64,000 nucleotides of DNA, taken from positions 16,995,433 through 17,059,432 of the forward strand of contig NW_023601543.1 of NCBI RefSeq assembly GCF_014898055.3, read 5' to 3'. The translations under genes were made by a program, and so were the position numbers. This document shows positions 11,034 to 22,599 of the stretch, piece by piece. The notes under the pieces are model-generated. The model ran no database searches and was not told the origin of the DNA. It saw only the letters and a program-made list of their open reading frames with translations. The stretch's first letter is position 1, and every line of letters begins with the position of its first letter. The stretch comes from Talpa occidentalis (taxonomy: Eukaryota > Chordata > Mammalia > Eulipotyphla > Talpidae).

Positions 11034-11269
11034 GAACAGTAATGAAAAAGGAGAAAACAATATGTGATTTTCTTTCTTAATGCTCATTAATTAGCTTAGT
11101 TTATACTAATTCTGAATGTTCCATTCCCAATAGATAAATCAATGAAATGAAGTACATATTCTATCACATTAACGGGGAACTATTCTAATGTACCTTATAA
11201 AATTAAAAATTATACACTATTTGAAAAGACCTTGCCTTTCTTGTTTAATTTTTTAAAAAAATTCAACTT

Positions 11270-12262
11270 AATCAAAACTCTGAAGAATGAACAAAAATCT
11301 TTGTGACCTGAACTTAGGCAAATATTTCTCAGATAGTAACACCAAATTTCAATGCTTAAAAGGAAAAAAAGAATAAATTGGACTTTACCAAAGTTAGGAA
11401 TATATGCTCTTCAAAAGATGCTTTTAGGAAAATGAAAACAGACTAAGAGAAAATAATTCTCAAATCATAAATATGGTAAAGGGATTGTATCCACAAATGA
11501 TAGAGTTCTCAAAACTCAAAAGAAAAAAACAACCCAATTAAAAAATGGACAAGGATTAAAAAAATCCATCAAAGAATATGTAAAAATAGAAAATAAGCCC
11601 ATGAAATTATGATCAACATCATTAACCATTAAGGGGGATGTAGATTAAAACCACAATGAGATTTTACTACAAACAAATAATGGCTTAAAATTCTGACAAT
11701 GCCAACTACAAGGATGTGGAATAACTAAACTCACATTCATTGAATGGAAATACTTTTCCAAGCGGAAATTTCTTAGATAATTAAACATAAACTTACTACA
11801 CAACTCAAGAACCTCACACCTAAGTGTTCACTCAAGTAAAATAGAAACTTACATTTCTATAAAAATCTGCACACAAATTAATCATGAAAATAATGTTGTT
11901 CAACTGGGATATGGAAAAACAAAGTTTGCTTCATTTATAAAATGGAATGGAATAACACTCAGACTTAATATCAATAAACTACTGATAAATGCAATAATCT
12001 GGATGTATACCAAATGCTTTCCTCTAAGTGAAAGAATTGGGAGTCAAAGGTAGCATACATGATTCTATTTATATGACATTACACAGAGAAAACTAGAGAG
12101 AAATTAATCACTAGTTCCCAGGTTCTGGGTATGTGGGGAAAGAATAAACCACAAAATGTCACGGAGGAATTTGGGTGGTAAAGCAACTGTTCTATCTTGA
12201 TTGTGGTGGTAGTTGCCAACTGTACGGTTTATGCATCTTCAGAACTTTATAATAAAAAGGAC
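11270..12262 (+). mobile_element. L1 fragment, ORF2 3' end and 3' UTR
   Basis: Reads in order like the last part of an ancient mammalian L1: GAACTTAGGCAAATATTTCTCAGATA, AATTGGACTTTACCAAAG, AAAAACAACCCAATTAAAAA, ATCAACATCATTAACCATTA, CACAATGAGATTTTACTAC, then 3' UTR words TTTATATGACATTAC, CTATCTTGATTGTGGTGG and GAACTTTATAATAAAAAGG. The ORF is broken by many stops and indels. The element is 5' truncated. Confidence 0.75.
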
Positions 12263-12899
12263 CTTAGACAGGAATGTTCAGCTGTGTTCAAGGAACAATG
12301 CATTGGCCAGTATGCCTGAGTGAGTGAGAGGAAGAACTAATAGGAGATGATATCATAAAGTCAAAGGGAGCCAGAGGGCATGGCATCTTTTCCGTTGCTA
12401 TGGAAAACCATTAAAATATTTTCAGAAGAGAAATGACATAATCTAACTAATAACAATAGATTATGGGTGGGAAAGGTAGAAGTAGCAAGATCCTATTACA
12501 ATGATCAAGAGTCATGTTAAATGTCTCATTCTTCATTTGGAATAGACAGTGGTAATCAACCCCAGCTTTCATCCTGCTGGGTCTGGGTGAAATTTCAGAG
12601 TACACAGGACTCTGTACTGTATAGTCAGTGTATTAGAAAAATGTTACTGGATTAGAGGTAATGATACAAATCATCCTTTCACCCCATCCCACATTCTTTC
12701 TTTGGCCTATATATTTGTATAAGCAAGTGAGCTTCTCCTGAAACCTTGGTGATGAATATGTTTGATCAGATAGTTTACAGTGAATCAAGATACTAGATCT
12801 CTTTTGGGAAAAATTCTGGCAATTTTAAAATAGGGAGCTCTTATGGTGACTGTTAGAAATTTAGTGGAGTCTTTTTCATAAATAGGAAACTAAATTTAA
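12263..12899. other. Unassigned DNA
   Basis: No recognisable gene or repeat. A purine-rich stretch runs about 12290-12480. Confidence 0.4.
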
Positions 12900-12914
12900 A
12901 ATTTATATAGATTT

Positions 12915-13173
12915 TTTTCAAAGATTTATTTATTTATTTGTACAAGCACTGGGTACAGTCAGAAGCACGGGAGGGTGAGAATTCACCAGAGCCTGAGGGG
13001 AGAACAGAACAGGCAGATTGACGAAGTACACTGCTGAGGGGAGCAGCGGGCAGCAGGAGAGGTCTGCATGCCATGTGGGACCCTCGCCGGTGGCAGGGGC
13101 TCGAACTGGCGCTGCATAGGCTGCGGGCAGCTTCACAGCCCATCGCTCAACCGCTGCACCACCGGGGAGGCCC
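12915..13173 (-). mobile_element. T+ SINE, type A, with 15-bp TSD
   Basis: Minus-strand type A copy: left TTTTTCAAAGATTTATTTATT tail, right ACCACCGGGGAGGCC head. AATTTATATAGATTT is perfectly duplicated at 12900-12914 and 13174-13188. Low divergence and the intact TSD mark it as one of the younger copies. Confidence 0.97.
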
Positions 13174-13188
13174 AATTTATATAGATTT

Positions 13189-13570
13189 CTAATAAGTTTT
13201 GCTAGAGGAGTTGTTTCTCTAAATTTGTTAACCTATTCCGACTCCTTTGAAGTATTTATTAAACCAAGACCTCGAGTGAATCCTGCTACCTTACCAATTT
13301 GCTGAGGAATAGAAAATTCAGGACTAAATTGAAGCAACCTATGTCCTGTTCATATGTGGTTAACCTGTAATCTTCTTCTAAAAAAATTGTTATCAGGGAT
13401 TGTTATGAATGTTTTCTACCTCAGGGGTTTGAAAATGAATTATAGAGCTCCATGCTTTATTTTATAGTCCTCTAAACAATTCAGATTAGGGAAACGTGGA
13501 CTCAAAACGCTATAGAACTGATCAATTTATGTTGTTGAAAAATGAAGATTTTACATTATTTGTTAAATGT
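13189..13570. other. Unassigned DNA
   Basis: No recognisable gene or repeat. Confidence 0.4.
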
Positions 13571-13840
13571 TTTCTTTTTTAGAAAAGATTTATTTATGCA
13601 TACAAGAACTGGGGAGAGGCTAGAGATGTGGGGAGTAAGAAGATTCACCAGAGACAGAGTGGGGAACAGAAAAAGGTGGATGTACTGAAATACACTGCTG
13701 AGGGGAGCAGCTCGCGAGACAGGAAAGGTCTGTTGCGCCATGTGGGTAGCTCCTTGGCCAGGGATGGAATTCGTGCTGCAGTAGCTACAGATAGTTTCAT
13801 AGTGCTGACGCTTAACCCCTTGTGCCACCAGGGAGGTCCC
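13571..13840 (-). mobile_element. T+ SINE, type B-like
   Basis: Minus-strand copy. The left end has AGAAAAGATTTATTTATGCAT and ACAAGAACTGGGG; the right end has TTGTGCCACCAGGGAGGTCCC. The GCATACAAGAACTGG tail word is typical of type B. No convincing TSD is visible, consistent with an older insertion. Confidence 0.93.
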
Positions 13841-14027
13841 TAAGATCCTTATTTATATGTCAGTACCCTTTAACATTTCCTCTGTGTAGAGAATATTTCA
13901 TTTTTTATTTATAAATCATGCCTGTTTTTCTCATACTTATGTACTACTTGTTACATATCCCCGGTAATGAGAATGATATTAATAGTACTATTGGACATTA
14001 ACAGGCACCAATCCTGTATTTTAAAAT

Positions 14028-14760
14028 AAACTATTTTGGAATTGTTTCAGATTTAAGAAAAGTTATATAAATATTACAATGAGTTACCATATATTCCTCA
14101 CCCAGTATCTGCTACTGTTAAGGCAACTGTCCAAATTAAGAAAACAACACGTGTATATCATTATTAGCTACACAACATACTTTGTTTAGATTTTCCTTTT
14201 TTTTACTAGTAACTTCGTTGTGTTATAGTAGCCAATCCCTGATCACACATTGCATTTTATTGCCATTTTTGTTTTCCTTAGTTTGTGACATTTTTTTTTT
14301 TTTATTTCGAACAGTACTGCTCAGTATTCTTCAACTTGATTTTGTATTCCATTTTTCTCATGGTTAGACTGGTGTTATAGAGTTTTGGGGAGGAAGAACA
14401 CAGGAAATCTAACTCATCACATTATAGGGGACATATCATGTATATGATATCCACATGATATCGCACATCGTGTTAAACTTGATCATTTGTTTAAGGTGAT
14501 GTTCATTAAGTTTGTCCACTGATAACTTACTATTTCTCCCCTTTTCCATGTTGTATTTTTTTGGACCTGAGTCACTAAATCTAGCCTATGCTCTGGGGAT
14601 GATGTAATGTTACTCTACCTTATGGAAGGATAAGTATCTACAGATGTTATTTGGCATTCTTCAGCATGCAAAATTTCTCTCTTCACTCCCATTTATTTCT
14701 TCATTCAATCATTTATTTGCTTGGTGCCAGCATGAATTACAAATGGCAGCTCAGAAGTAT
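14028..14760. mobile_element. Old L1-derived untranslated segment (tentative)
   Basis: Matches my memory of a common old L1 segment: TTTTGGAATTGTTTCAGATTTAAG, then GTTACCATATATTCCTCACCCAG, a GGTTAGACTGGTGTTATAG block, TTTTGGGGAGGAAGAACACAGG, and ATTTATTTCTTCATTCAATCATT. Subfamily and orientation within L1 are not certain, so no strand is given. Confidence 0.4.
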
Positions 14761-15167
14761 AGTTGTTCCTCCATGCAGAAGAGGAGTTACAAGTAAGAAT
14801 GTTACTATGGTCACCTTTCCCCTGTACTGTAATAAATCATGTTGCTAACCCCACAATCCCTACATCATGATGCTGACTACATTCTACAAATTGACTTCTA
14901 CCTTATATTTTTATTTCTGCCATGGACACTTTATTGTGCAGCTTATAAATATTGCAACAATTTTTTATCTTAAATCAGCATGTATAAAGCATGTATATAT
15001 CCAACAAGAGCAGATTAATCATTACCTTAAAATATACGTGAAACATCAACTAAAACACACCTATGTTAGACCAGGAAATCTCATTAAAGTCTAGTACAAT
15101 TTATATAGTATATATTTACTGGCTACAGAAACATCAAATTAGGAATTAATACAAGAAGAATATCTGA
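14761..15167. other. Unassigned DNA
   Basis: No recognisable gene or repeat. Small frames at 14867-15094 are AT-rich and featureless. Confidence 0.4.
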
Positions 15168-15450
15168 GGGCCTCTCCGGTGGCGCAGCGGTTGAGCGCTG
15201 GGTTGCGAAGCTGCCCGCAGCCTCTGCAGCGCTGGTTCAATCCCCGGCTGCTCCCTGGCCACTGGAGGAGGATCCCACATGGCGCGCAGACCTCTTCTGC
15301 CACCTGCTGCTCCCCTCAGCAGTGTACTTTGGTCCCTCTGCCTGCTCTGCTCCCTGCTCTGGCTCTGGTGAATTCTCTCACCCTCCCGCACTTCTGACTG
15401 TACCCAGTGCTTGTATAAATAAATAAATAAATGAATCTTTAAAAAAAAAA
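15168..15450 (+). mobile_element. T+ SINE, type A
   Basis: Starts GGGCCTCTCCGGTGGCGCAG and ends TGTATAAATAAATAAATAAATG-AATCTTT plus A10. Full length and lightly diverged. I could not find a clean TSD. The open frames on both strands (72 and 81 codons) are SINE read-through. Confidence 0.96.
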
Positions 15451-15860
15451 GACACTGTTGGAATCAAAGAAAGAATATGTAAATAAATGGAAGGTAAATC
15501 ATGTTCATGACAATTCTCCCTAAATTGATTTGTAGATTCAGTGCAATTCTAACCAATATCCTAGAAGTATTTTTCATAGAAATTGACAAGTTGAATTTAA
15601 AATTTGTGTGGAAATGCAAAGGACATAGAATAGCCATACATTTTTAAAAAACAAGAAAAGAGTATATTCTACCTGCATACTATTTTCCTACAACAATCAA
15701 AAGTTTAATGTGGTGATGCAAAGATAGGCATGCAGATCAATTGAACAGATTAAATAATTGAGAAATAAACCCTCACATTTATGGCTAATTGATTTTCATC
15801 AAAAATACCAAGGTAATTCAATGGGGGAATGCATTGGTTTCTCAGAAATTGGTGGTAGAG

Positions 15861-16116
15861 GGGCCTCCCTGGTGGCACAGCACTATCATTCTATCCACAG
15901 CCACTGCAACATGGGTTTGATCCCCCTCCAGGGAACTAACCCACATGGCACAGCCAACCTCTCCCGTCTCGCCCGCTGCTCTCCTCAGCAGTGTATTTCA
16001 GTCAATCTGCCTATTCTGCTCCCCTCTCTGTCTCTAGTGAATCCTCTCACTCCCCCGCACCCGCTTCTAGCCTACACCCCAGTTCTTGTATGCATAAATA
16101 AAAATAAATCATTAAA
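15861..16116 (+). mobile_element. T+ SINE, type B, outer member of a nested pair
   Basis: Starts GGGGCCTCCCTGGTGGCACAG and ends TATGCATAAATAAAAATAAATCATTAAA, where the type A SINE has inserted. Its own TSD spans the pair: AAATTGGTGGTAGA (15846-15859) and AAATTAGTGGTAGA (16402-16415), one mismatch. It sits inside an L1. The 216-codon frame at 15758-16408 is read-through of the L1-SINE-SINE mosaic, not a gene. Confidence 0.96.
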
Positions 16117-16388
16117 GGGCCTCCCCGGTGGCGCAGCGGTTGAGCGCTGGGTTGCGAAGCTGCCCGCAGCCTCTGCAGCACTGGTTCGATCCCCGGCTGC
16201 TCCCCGGCCACTGGAGGAGGGTCCCACAGGGCGCGCAGACCTCTCCTGCCGCCCGCTGCTCCCCTCAGCAGTGTCCTTCGGTCCTTCTGCCTGCTCTGCT
16301 CCCCGCTCTGGCTCTGGTGAATTCTCTCACCCTCCCGCGCTTCTGACTGTACCCAGTGCTTGTATAAATAAATTAATTAAAAAAAATA
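16117..16388 (+). mobile_element. T+ SINE, type A, inserted in the tail of a type B SINE
   Basis: Full-length type A copy, close to the consensus seen in this window. ATAAATCATTAAA is present on both sides (16104-16116 and 16389-16401), so it jumped into the A/T tail of the older SINE at 15861. Its tail is AAATAAATTAATTAAAAAAAATA, with the TCTTT lost or mutated. Confidence 0.96.
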
Positions 16389-17210
16389 ATAAATCATTAA
16401 AAAATTAGTGGTAGAACAACTGAACATTTATTTGGGGGATGAATAAATCTTGATCGTTACCTTACTTGCTGAGAAAGTAATTTAACCTAAATATATAAGT
16501 AAATTTATAAAACATCTAGAAGAAAAGAGGAGAAAACTTTTTATGAACAAATCAGGGAGCATCTTATAAGTTAGGGTACCAATGTGGAAAAACTCTATGG
16601 TAAAAATAGTACATTGGATTTGAACAAAATTTTAGATGTCTGCTTTTTGAAAGACACAATTAGCAAAATGAAAAAAAAAAAACAGATTAGAACTTGGAAA
16701 AATATTCACAATTCATATATATAATAGAGGATTGGTATCAAGGGTATATAAATAACTCTTACAATATAATAATAAAAGGCAATTCCCATTAAAAACAAGC
16801 AATGATTTGAACAAACACTACACAATAAAAGTCATCTCACAGATATGCAAATGAAAAAAATGTTCAAAATCATTAGTCATCAGAAATGCAAATGAAAATC
16901 ACAGTGTAATGGCATTACAACTCACTAAAATTTCTAACATTAAAAGGCTGACAAAAATATTCATCATGTGGAGCAGTCGTAGGTCTCATACACTTGATGG
17001 GGGTATAAAATGGTACTTTTCCTCTTTGGCAGTTTAATGTAATACAATATGCACACTAACATTATATGATCCAACAATTTTGTTATTAACTATTAGCCTC
17101 AAAGAAATAAAAACAAAGTACACTCAGAGACTTGTACAAAAATGTCCCTAGCACCTTTATATATATAATACTCACAAATCTGGAAATAACCCAAATACCC
17201 ATAGACAGTC

Positions 17211-17395
17211 TATGCAAGGACTCAGCAAGAAGGTGGCTGCCTAAAATCCAGGAAGAGAGTACTCATTAGAAACCCACACTGCTGACACCTTAATCTTGAA
17301 CTTCTCCAGAACCTTGAGAAAATGAATTTCTGTTGTTTAAGGTACCCAGTCCGTGGCATTTTATCATGGCAGACTGAGCAGACTAATAGGATGAT
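17211..17395 (+). mobile_element. MaLR (MLT1/MST-type) LTR, 3' part
   Basis: Ordered LTR words: AAGGACTCAGCAAGAAGGTGG, ACACCTTAATCTTGAACTTC, CTCCAGAACCTTGAGAAAAT, TTTCTGTTGTTTAAGG, CCCAGTCCGTGGCATTTTAT and GAGCAGACTAATA. These are the familiar end of MLT1/MST LTRs. The 5' half is missing. It splits the L1 at 15500-17700. Confidence 0.75.
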
Positions 17396-17700
17396 TGTAG
17401 AAATTCATATGCAGTGAATATGTAATGCAAAATTCCATTTATATGAAGTTAGAGAATAGTGAAACTATTGATGTAAGTTTGTGTAACTAGTGACACAAAT
17501 CAGGTCGAGGATTGCCTGAACCTACTTGTTTGCAGGGGAACTGAATAGGAAATGTTATGGGGAAACTTTCAGGGGTGATGAACATATGCTGTATCTTTAT
17601 TATGATAGTAGCTGCACAGATTTATAAATTTGTCAAAATTCATAGAAAAGTATTCAAAGTGGATACATTTCACTATGTGTAAAATCTGCCCCCAGAAGAT

Positions 17701-18641
17701 TTGGAAAAAGTGAAATTCAAGGTGCGAATACAAAGGCATAGATTATATAGATAAAAAATTAAATAATCACATAAGAATTTCTCATTTTAATATCATATCT
17801 AGTGTTCTGTATCTTGGGGGAAGAAAAAAAACATGACAAAATGTAATCAAGATTCTTAGGAGTTTGAAAAAATCTTATGATGGACATTTATGAGAAACAG
17901 TTGCTCAGCCTTGATCAGGGAAAACATAAGGGCTAGATAAGACAAATATAGATCATTCAAATATTTGATAGCTGCTATTTTGTAAGCATAGTGAACTCAG
18001 CGTCTGTCTAACTGCAGAAAGCATATATCAATGATTAGATGAAAGTTATAATGGTACCTTTGAGGTGCAATATAACAAAGCACCTTCAAATAATTAGAGC
18101 TGTCCAACAATATCCTTGACCCTAAAAATAAGTGATTTGGTCAGGGAAAAACAATGCCAATTACTGTCATTTTCCAAGATATTTTTGAATAATTACAACA
18201 TAGCACATTAAAAATTTTGCATATAATTAAACATGCATCAATTTAACTTTGTTGTAAGTTTTATTAATATATTCAATGCTGTTCTTGCATTCCCAGTTTT
18301 TAAATTCTTATTACTTACAAAGCTTGATCTCCACCCATAAGTTAAAAGAATTAGAAAGAATATTGCTCAGCAATACATTGTAGACTTGCTAAATGCTGTG
18401 GAAGAAGTGAAAATTTCATCAGATGTTTTTATAAAGGGCTAATTTCTAGTATGTTTTGCATCAAATAGTTATAACTTTTAATGTAAATATTTGAAAAAGT
18501 TGCCTTCACATGCTGGCAGTGTTGTAATGCTATCACAAGAGAGGAGGGAGGTATGGTACTACAATTGAAAGCCTTCAAGTTATTTATTGTAATACTTTGT
18601 ATTACATTTTCAAATATGAGTACACTTGGTTCAGATAAGAG
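17701..18641. other. Unassigned DNA
   Basis: About 0.9 kb with no recognisable gene or repeat and no long frames. Confidence 0.4.
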
Positions 18642-18650
18642 GAAAATAAA

Positions 18651-18918
18651 TTTTTTTTAAGATTTATTTATGCATACAAGAACTGGGGAACAGGCCAGAG
18701 ATGAGGGTGGGATGAGAGGATTCACCAGAGACAGAGTGGGGAAGTGAACAGGCAGACTGACTGAAACACACTGCTGAGGAGAGCAGCGGGCAAGACAGGA
18801 GAGGTCTGCTGCGCCATGTGGGTTTCGCTCTGGCCAGCCAGGGATCGAACTCGTGCTGCAGAGGCTGCGGATTGCTTCATAGTATGGTGCTTAACCACTT
18901 GCGCCACCAGAGAGACCC
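18651..18918 (-). mobile_element. T+ SINE, type B, with 9-bp TSD
   Basis: Minus-strand copy with TTAAGATTTATTTATGCATAC at the left and TTGCGCCACCAGAGAGACCC at the right. GAAAATAAA is duplicated at 18642-18650 and 18919-18927. It lies only about 60 bp from the next SINE, in the same orientation. Confidence 0.95.
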
Positions 18919-18981
18919 GAAAATAAAGTTTTTATTATTAATGGCAATAAAACTTACATCAATTATACAGGTAACTACTTT

Positions 18982-19309
18982 TTTTATATATATATATATA
19001 GAGGCATGTTTTATTTATTTATTTATTTATGTATTTGTTTGTTTGTGTTTGTTTTTATTTATACATGCACTGGGTACAGTCAGAAGCGCGGGAGGGTGAG
19101 AGAATTCAACAGAGCCAGAGCGGGGAGCAGAACAGGCAGAAGGACCGAAGTACACTGCTGAGGGGAGCAGCGGGCGGCAGGAGAGGTCTGCGCGCCCTGT
19201 GGGACCCTCCTCCAGTGGCCGGGGAGCAGCCGGGGATCGAACCGGCGCCGCAGAGGCTGCGGGCAGCTTCGCAACCCAGCGCTCAACCGCTGCGCCACCG
19301 GGGAGGCCC
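18982..19309 (-). mobile_element. 3'-extended type A SINE (copy 1), with 14-bp TSD
   Basis: Minus-strand type A copy bounded by a perfect TSD, CAGGTAACTACTTT (18968-18981 and 19310-19323). Its 3' end differs from the family norm. Instead of AATAAATCTTT plus A-run it has a longer TTTA/GTTT-rich tail and then ATAGAGGCATGTTTT (18998-19012, plus-strand reading). It also shares the ATACATGCACTGGG variant with the copy at 54867; other type A copies have TACAAGCACTGGG. Confidence 0.95.
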
Positions 19310-19469
19310 CAGGTAACTACTTTGTTACCCTTGTTTTGAAATAAGAAATATGTCCAATGCATGAGCATGAGTTAGAATTATGCAATTATATGAATCACAA
19401 ATATAACCTCCCACACATATAGGTTTCCATGTAATTTAAAAATAAAAACATATTAACCATTTTTAGCTG

Positions 19470-21800
19470 TAGTTTATTGGTACTTATTCATTCATAATAT
19501 GCAACCATCACCATCATCCATAACTCTTTTTGCCTTGTAAAACAGTTTCCACATTCTTCTCTCTCCCCATGCCTTAACATCTATTATTCTACTTTCTGTC
19601 TCCTTGATTTTGACTATTCGAAACACCTCCTATAAGTGGATTCATATGTTTAGTATTTATCTTCTTGTGACTGCTTTTATCTTTTTTGTTTTATTCTCAA
19701 TATTTTTCAACTTATTTTTAGATAACACTTGGAAGAAGAGAGTGACTGCCTTACTTCACCTAGCATAGCACAATGTCCTCAAGATTCATCCATGTTATAG
19801 CAGATGTCAGAATTTTCTTCCTTTTAAGGGTGGATAATAGTCCATTGTATGAACTTACTAGATTTTGCTTTTTCATTTATCTATAAGTGTAGGTGGCCTC
19901 CACATTTAAGCTAGTATGAATAATGCTGCTATCAACATGGGTGTGTAAATAGCTCTTTGAGATCATGCTTTCAATTATTTGGCTATATACTCAGAAGCAG
20001 AATTTCTGGATCATGTGGTAATTCTATTGTTATATCTTTGGGGAATTGTCATTCTATTTACATAGTGTATTTTACATACACCATTTTGTACTGCCATCAG
20101 CTGGCATAAAGGGTTCCAACTTCTCTACATACTCAACAGCTCTTGTCATGTTGTTTTTTTTTTTTATAGTAGCCATCCATCCTAATGGTTCTAAAGTGAT
20201 ATCTCATAATATTGATTTGCAAATTGTTGATTAACCTAATGATTGGTGATGCTGAGCATCTTATGATGTTGCTAGTTGGACATTTGTGTATCTTTTGTGG
20301 AGAAATGTTCATTTAAATTTACCTGCTTTTGAATCAGGTTGCGCGTATTTTTGTTCTGATTTCAATGTTCTCTATAGAGTCTAAATACTAACCCTTTATT
20401 ACATAGTTGATTTCAAAATATCCCCCTTCCCATTTATGCATTGTCTTCTTACTGTGTTGATATTGTCTTTTAATGGTAAAAATATTCTGAATTTTCATGA
20501 ATTCCACTTATTTAAAATTTCATTGCCTGTGTCTTTAGTGTAATATCCAATAAATTATTGTCAAATACTATGTCATGAAGATTTTTCCCTGTTTTCTTCT
20601 AAGAATTTTTATAATTTTATGTCTTACATTTAGGCCTTTAGTTCATTTTGAGTTAATTTTTCTACATGGTATTAGATGAAGGTCCAACTGCCTTCTTTTC
20701 CTCGTGGATATCTAGTTTCCCCAGAACTCTCCTCTCCCTCATTGAATGGTCTTGGCAAGTTTATCAAAAGCTATTTGAATATGTAAGCAACAGTTTATTT
20801 CTGGGCTCTCCAATCTATTCCATTAGTCTATATGTTTGTCTTCATGCCAGAACCACACTCCTTTGATGACTAACTTGGTAGATAAGTTTTGAAATCAGGA
20901 AGTGTGAGTCCCCCAGCTTTGTTCTGCTTTTCAAAATTGTTTTGACTAGTCGGAGTTCACCACAAAAATTTCTTAGATTGCATTGAATCTGTGGATCACT
21001 TTAAGTTGTATTCATCTCAACAATAGTAAGTCTTCCAATCCATAAACACAGGATGTGTTTCCATTTATTTATGTCTTCTTTAATTTCTTTCAGAAATGTT
21101 TTGCAGTTTTTACTTTACAAGTATTTTTATCTCCTTGGTTGAATTTATTCCTAAGGCTTTTTTTTATGCCATTGTGAATGGAATTGTTTTCATAATTTTC
21201 TATTCAGATTGTTTACTGTTAATTGTAACCTGAAATGTTACTAAATTCACTTAGTTCTAACAGCTTTTCTTGGTGGAGTCTTTATGGTTTTCTCTATATA
21301 AGAACAGGTCATTTGCAAACAGACAGTTTAACATATTCCTTCCCCCGCCCTTTCTTTCCTAATTGCTCTGGCTTGGATTTCTAGTTAATGTGCTGAATAA
21401 GAAGTGGCAAGAGTGGGCCTCCTTCCTTATTTCAGATAAGAGGAAAGCTTTCAGTTTTTCATTGCTAAGTATGATGTTAGCTGTGGGCTTTTCTGTGTGC
21501 TCTTTATTTTCTTGGGATAAGCTCTTTCCATACTTAATTAGTTGAGAGCGTGTATCATGAAAGGGTTTTGAATTTTCTCAAGTGATTTTACGCATGAATT
21601 CCAATAACTATAATTTTTCCTTCATTCTCTTCATGTGGCATATCATGTATAACTTTTTCATAATTCAAGTATACTTTCTGTTATATGCATACTCACAAGA
21701 CTTCATTCCTAATATTACAATTGCTACGGATTTTTATGGGAGGCTTAATGTGTTAATGTTATTATGAAAATAATTTGGGTTAATTTTGCTGATCAATCTA
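19470..21800 (-). mobile_element. Long minus-strand L1, 3' UTR into ORF2 RT region
   Basis: About 2.3 kb reads in order as antisense L1: CATAGCACAATGTCCTCAAG, ATTCATCCATGTTATAGCAG, GTCCATTGTATG, GAATAATGCTGCTATCAACATGG, CAGAAGCAGAATTTCTGGATC, TTTAGTTCATTTTGAGTTAA, GGCAAGTTTATCAAAAGC, TGGCAAGAGTGGGC, ATGATGTTAGCTGTGGGCTT and GTATCATGAAAGGGTTTTGAA. The last words correspond to the reverse-transcriptase domain. All frames are broken; the short plus-strand frames are antisense shadows. Confidence 0.8.
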
Positions 21801-22087
21801 TGCTATTCAACATTGAAAAAAACTGACGATTAAATATGTATTGTAAAGGGAAGAGGGAGCAGTGAATAATATCAAAATATCAATTGGGAGTAACCTTTAG
21901 TGTGCACTATTATTGCAAAGTCCAAAGTAATCTGAAAAATCTGAGTCAGAACTTCATAAGGCACATTCTATGATATACTATTAACTTCCAACAGAACTGG
22001 TTGTTTTTTTTTTCTTCAGATCACTGAATATAAAATTCAGGTCTACATAAATAAGTAAACATGACAAATCTGGAAAGGTTTTTAAAA

Positions 22088-22255
22088 CAGTGTTTCTCAA
22101 AATCTCCCGAGATACATTCTAAAAACACAGACATGGCTGGCTCTACCTGGAGATTCTGAATAAGGCCTCTTCTTTTCACAGGCTTCTGTAAGAATTCTTA
22201 TGTATACTAAAACTTAACTACTCTCATAGACCACCACAGCCAAGTGTGGCTTTCT
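22088..22255 (+). mobile_element. MER20-like hAT fragment
   Basis: Begins CAGTGTTTCTCAAAATCTC, close to the CAGTGGTTCTCAAAC end of Charlie-group elements, and contains AAAACACAGACATGGCTGG and GATTCTGAATAAGG in MER20 order. The right terminal repeat is decayed. Moderate confidence. Confidence 0.45.
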
Positions 22256-22470
22256 CGTTTTCTGGATAAAGTTCTGAGATATTTAATTAGAACAGAGACA
22301 AGAGGATAACTGAGATTTTCCATCTTTTAATCTTTCCATAATGCCATGATACTCCCAATAACAATCTTTTTCAAATAATTTTACATATAATATTGTATTT
22401 TATTTCTTCAACATCCTGAAAGATAGGAAGGTCAGGTTATTATTTATTCCCATTGCACAGATAATTTATG

Positions 22471-22498
22471 CATGTATGTATGTATGTATGTATGTATT
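22471..22498 (+). repeat. (ATGT)n microsatellite
   Basis: Six to seven perfect ATGT/TGTA tetranucleotide units. Confidence 0.95.
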
Positions 22499-22599
22499 AG
22501 GAATGCAGTGATTGGTTTGAATAGTTGAATTCTGTAAGGTGAGTTATTTATTTATTTTTCTTGACTCCTTGTGGGAAATGTTGTGGAATACTAACTACC

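Larger units (their letters stand above)
15500..17700 (+). mobile_element. L1 ORF2 3' end and 3' UTR, carrying two SINEs and an LTR
   Basis: Order of L1 words: GATTCAGTGCAATTCTAACC, ATAAACCCTCACATTTATGGC, AATTGATTTTCATCAAAAATACC, AATTCAATGGGGGAATGC (then the SINE pair), TTGAAAGACACAATTAGCAA, GGATTGGTATCAAGGGTATA, CATTAGTCATCAGAAATGCAA, ATAACCCAAATACCC, and the 3' UTR words GGGGTGATGAACATATGC and AGTAGCTGCACAG. It is interrupted at 15861-16401 (SINEs) and 17211-17395 (LTR). ORF2 is heavily decayed. Confidence 0.78.

Noticed and set aside
16117..16200. tRNA gene from A-box and B-box motifs
   Set aside because: The motifs belong to the SINE head, repeated 24 times in the window; the tRNA fold is degraded and it continues into a SINE body.
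15758..16408. Longest open frame (216 codons)
   Set aside because: It runs through an L1 tail and two nested SINEs; the translation is SINE-derived throughout and matches frames in other SINE copies.
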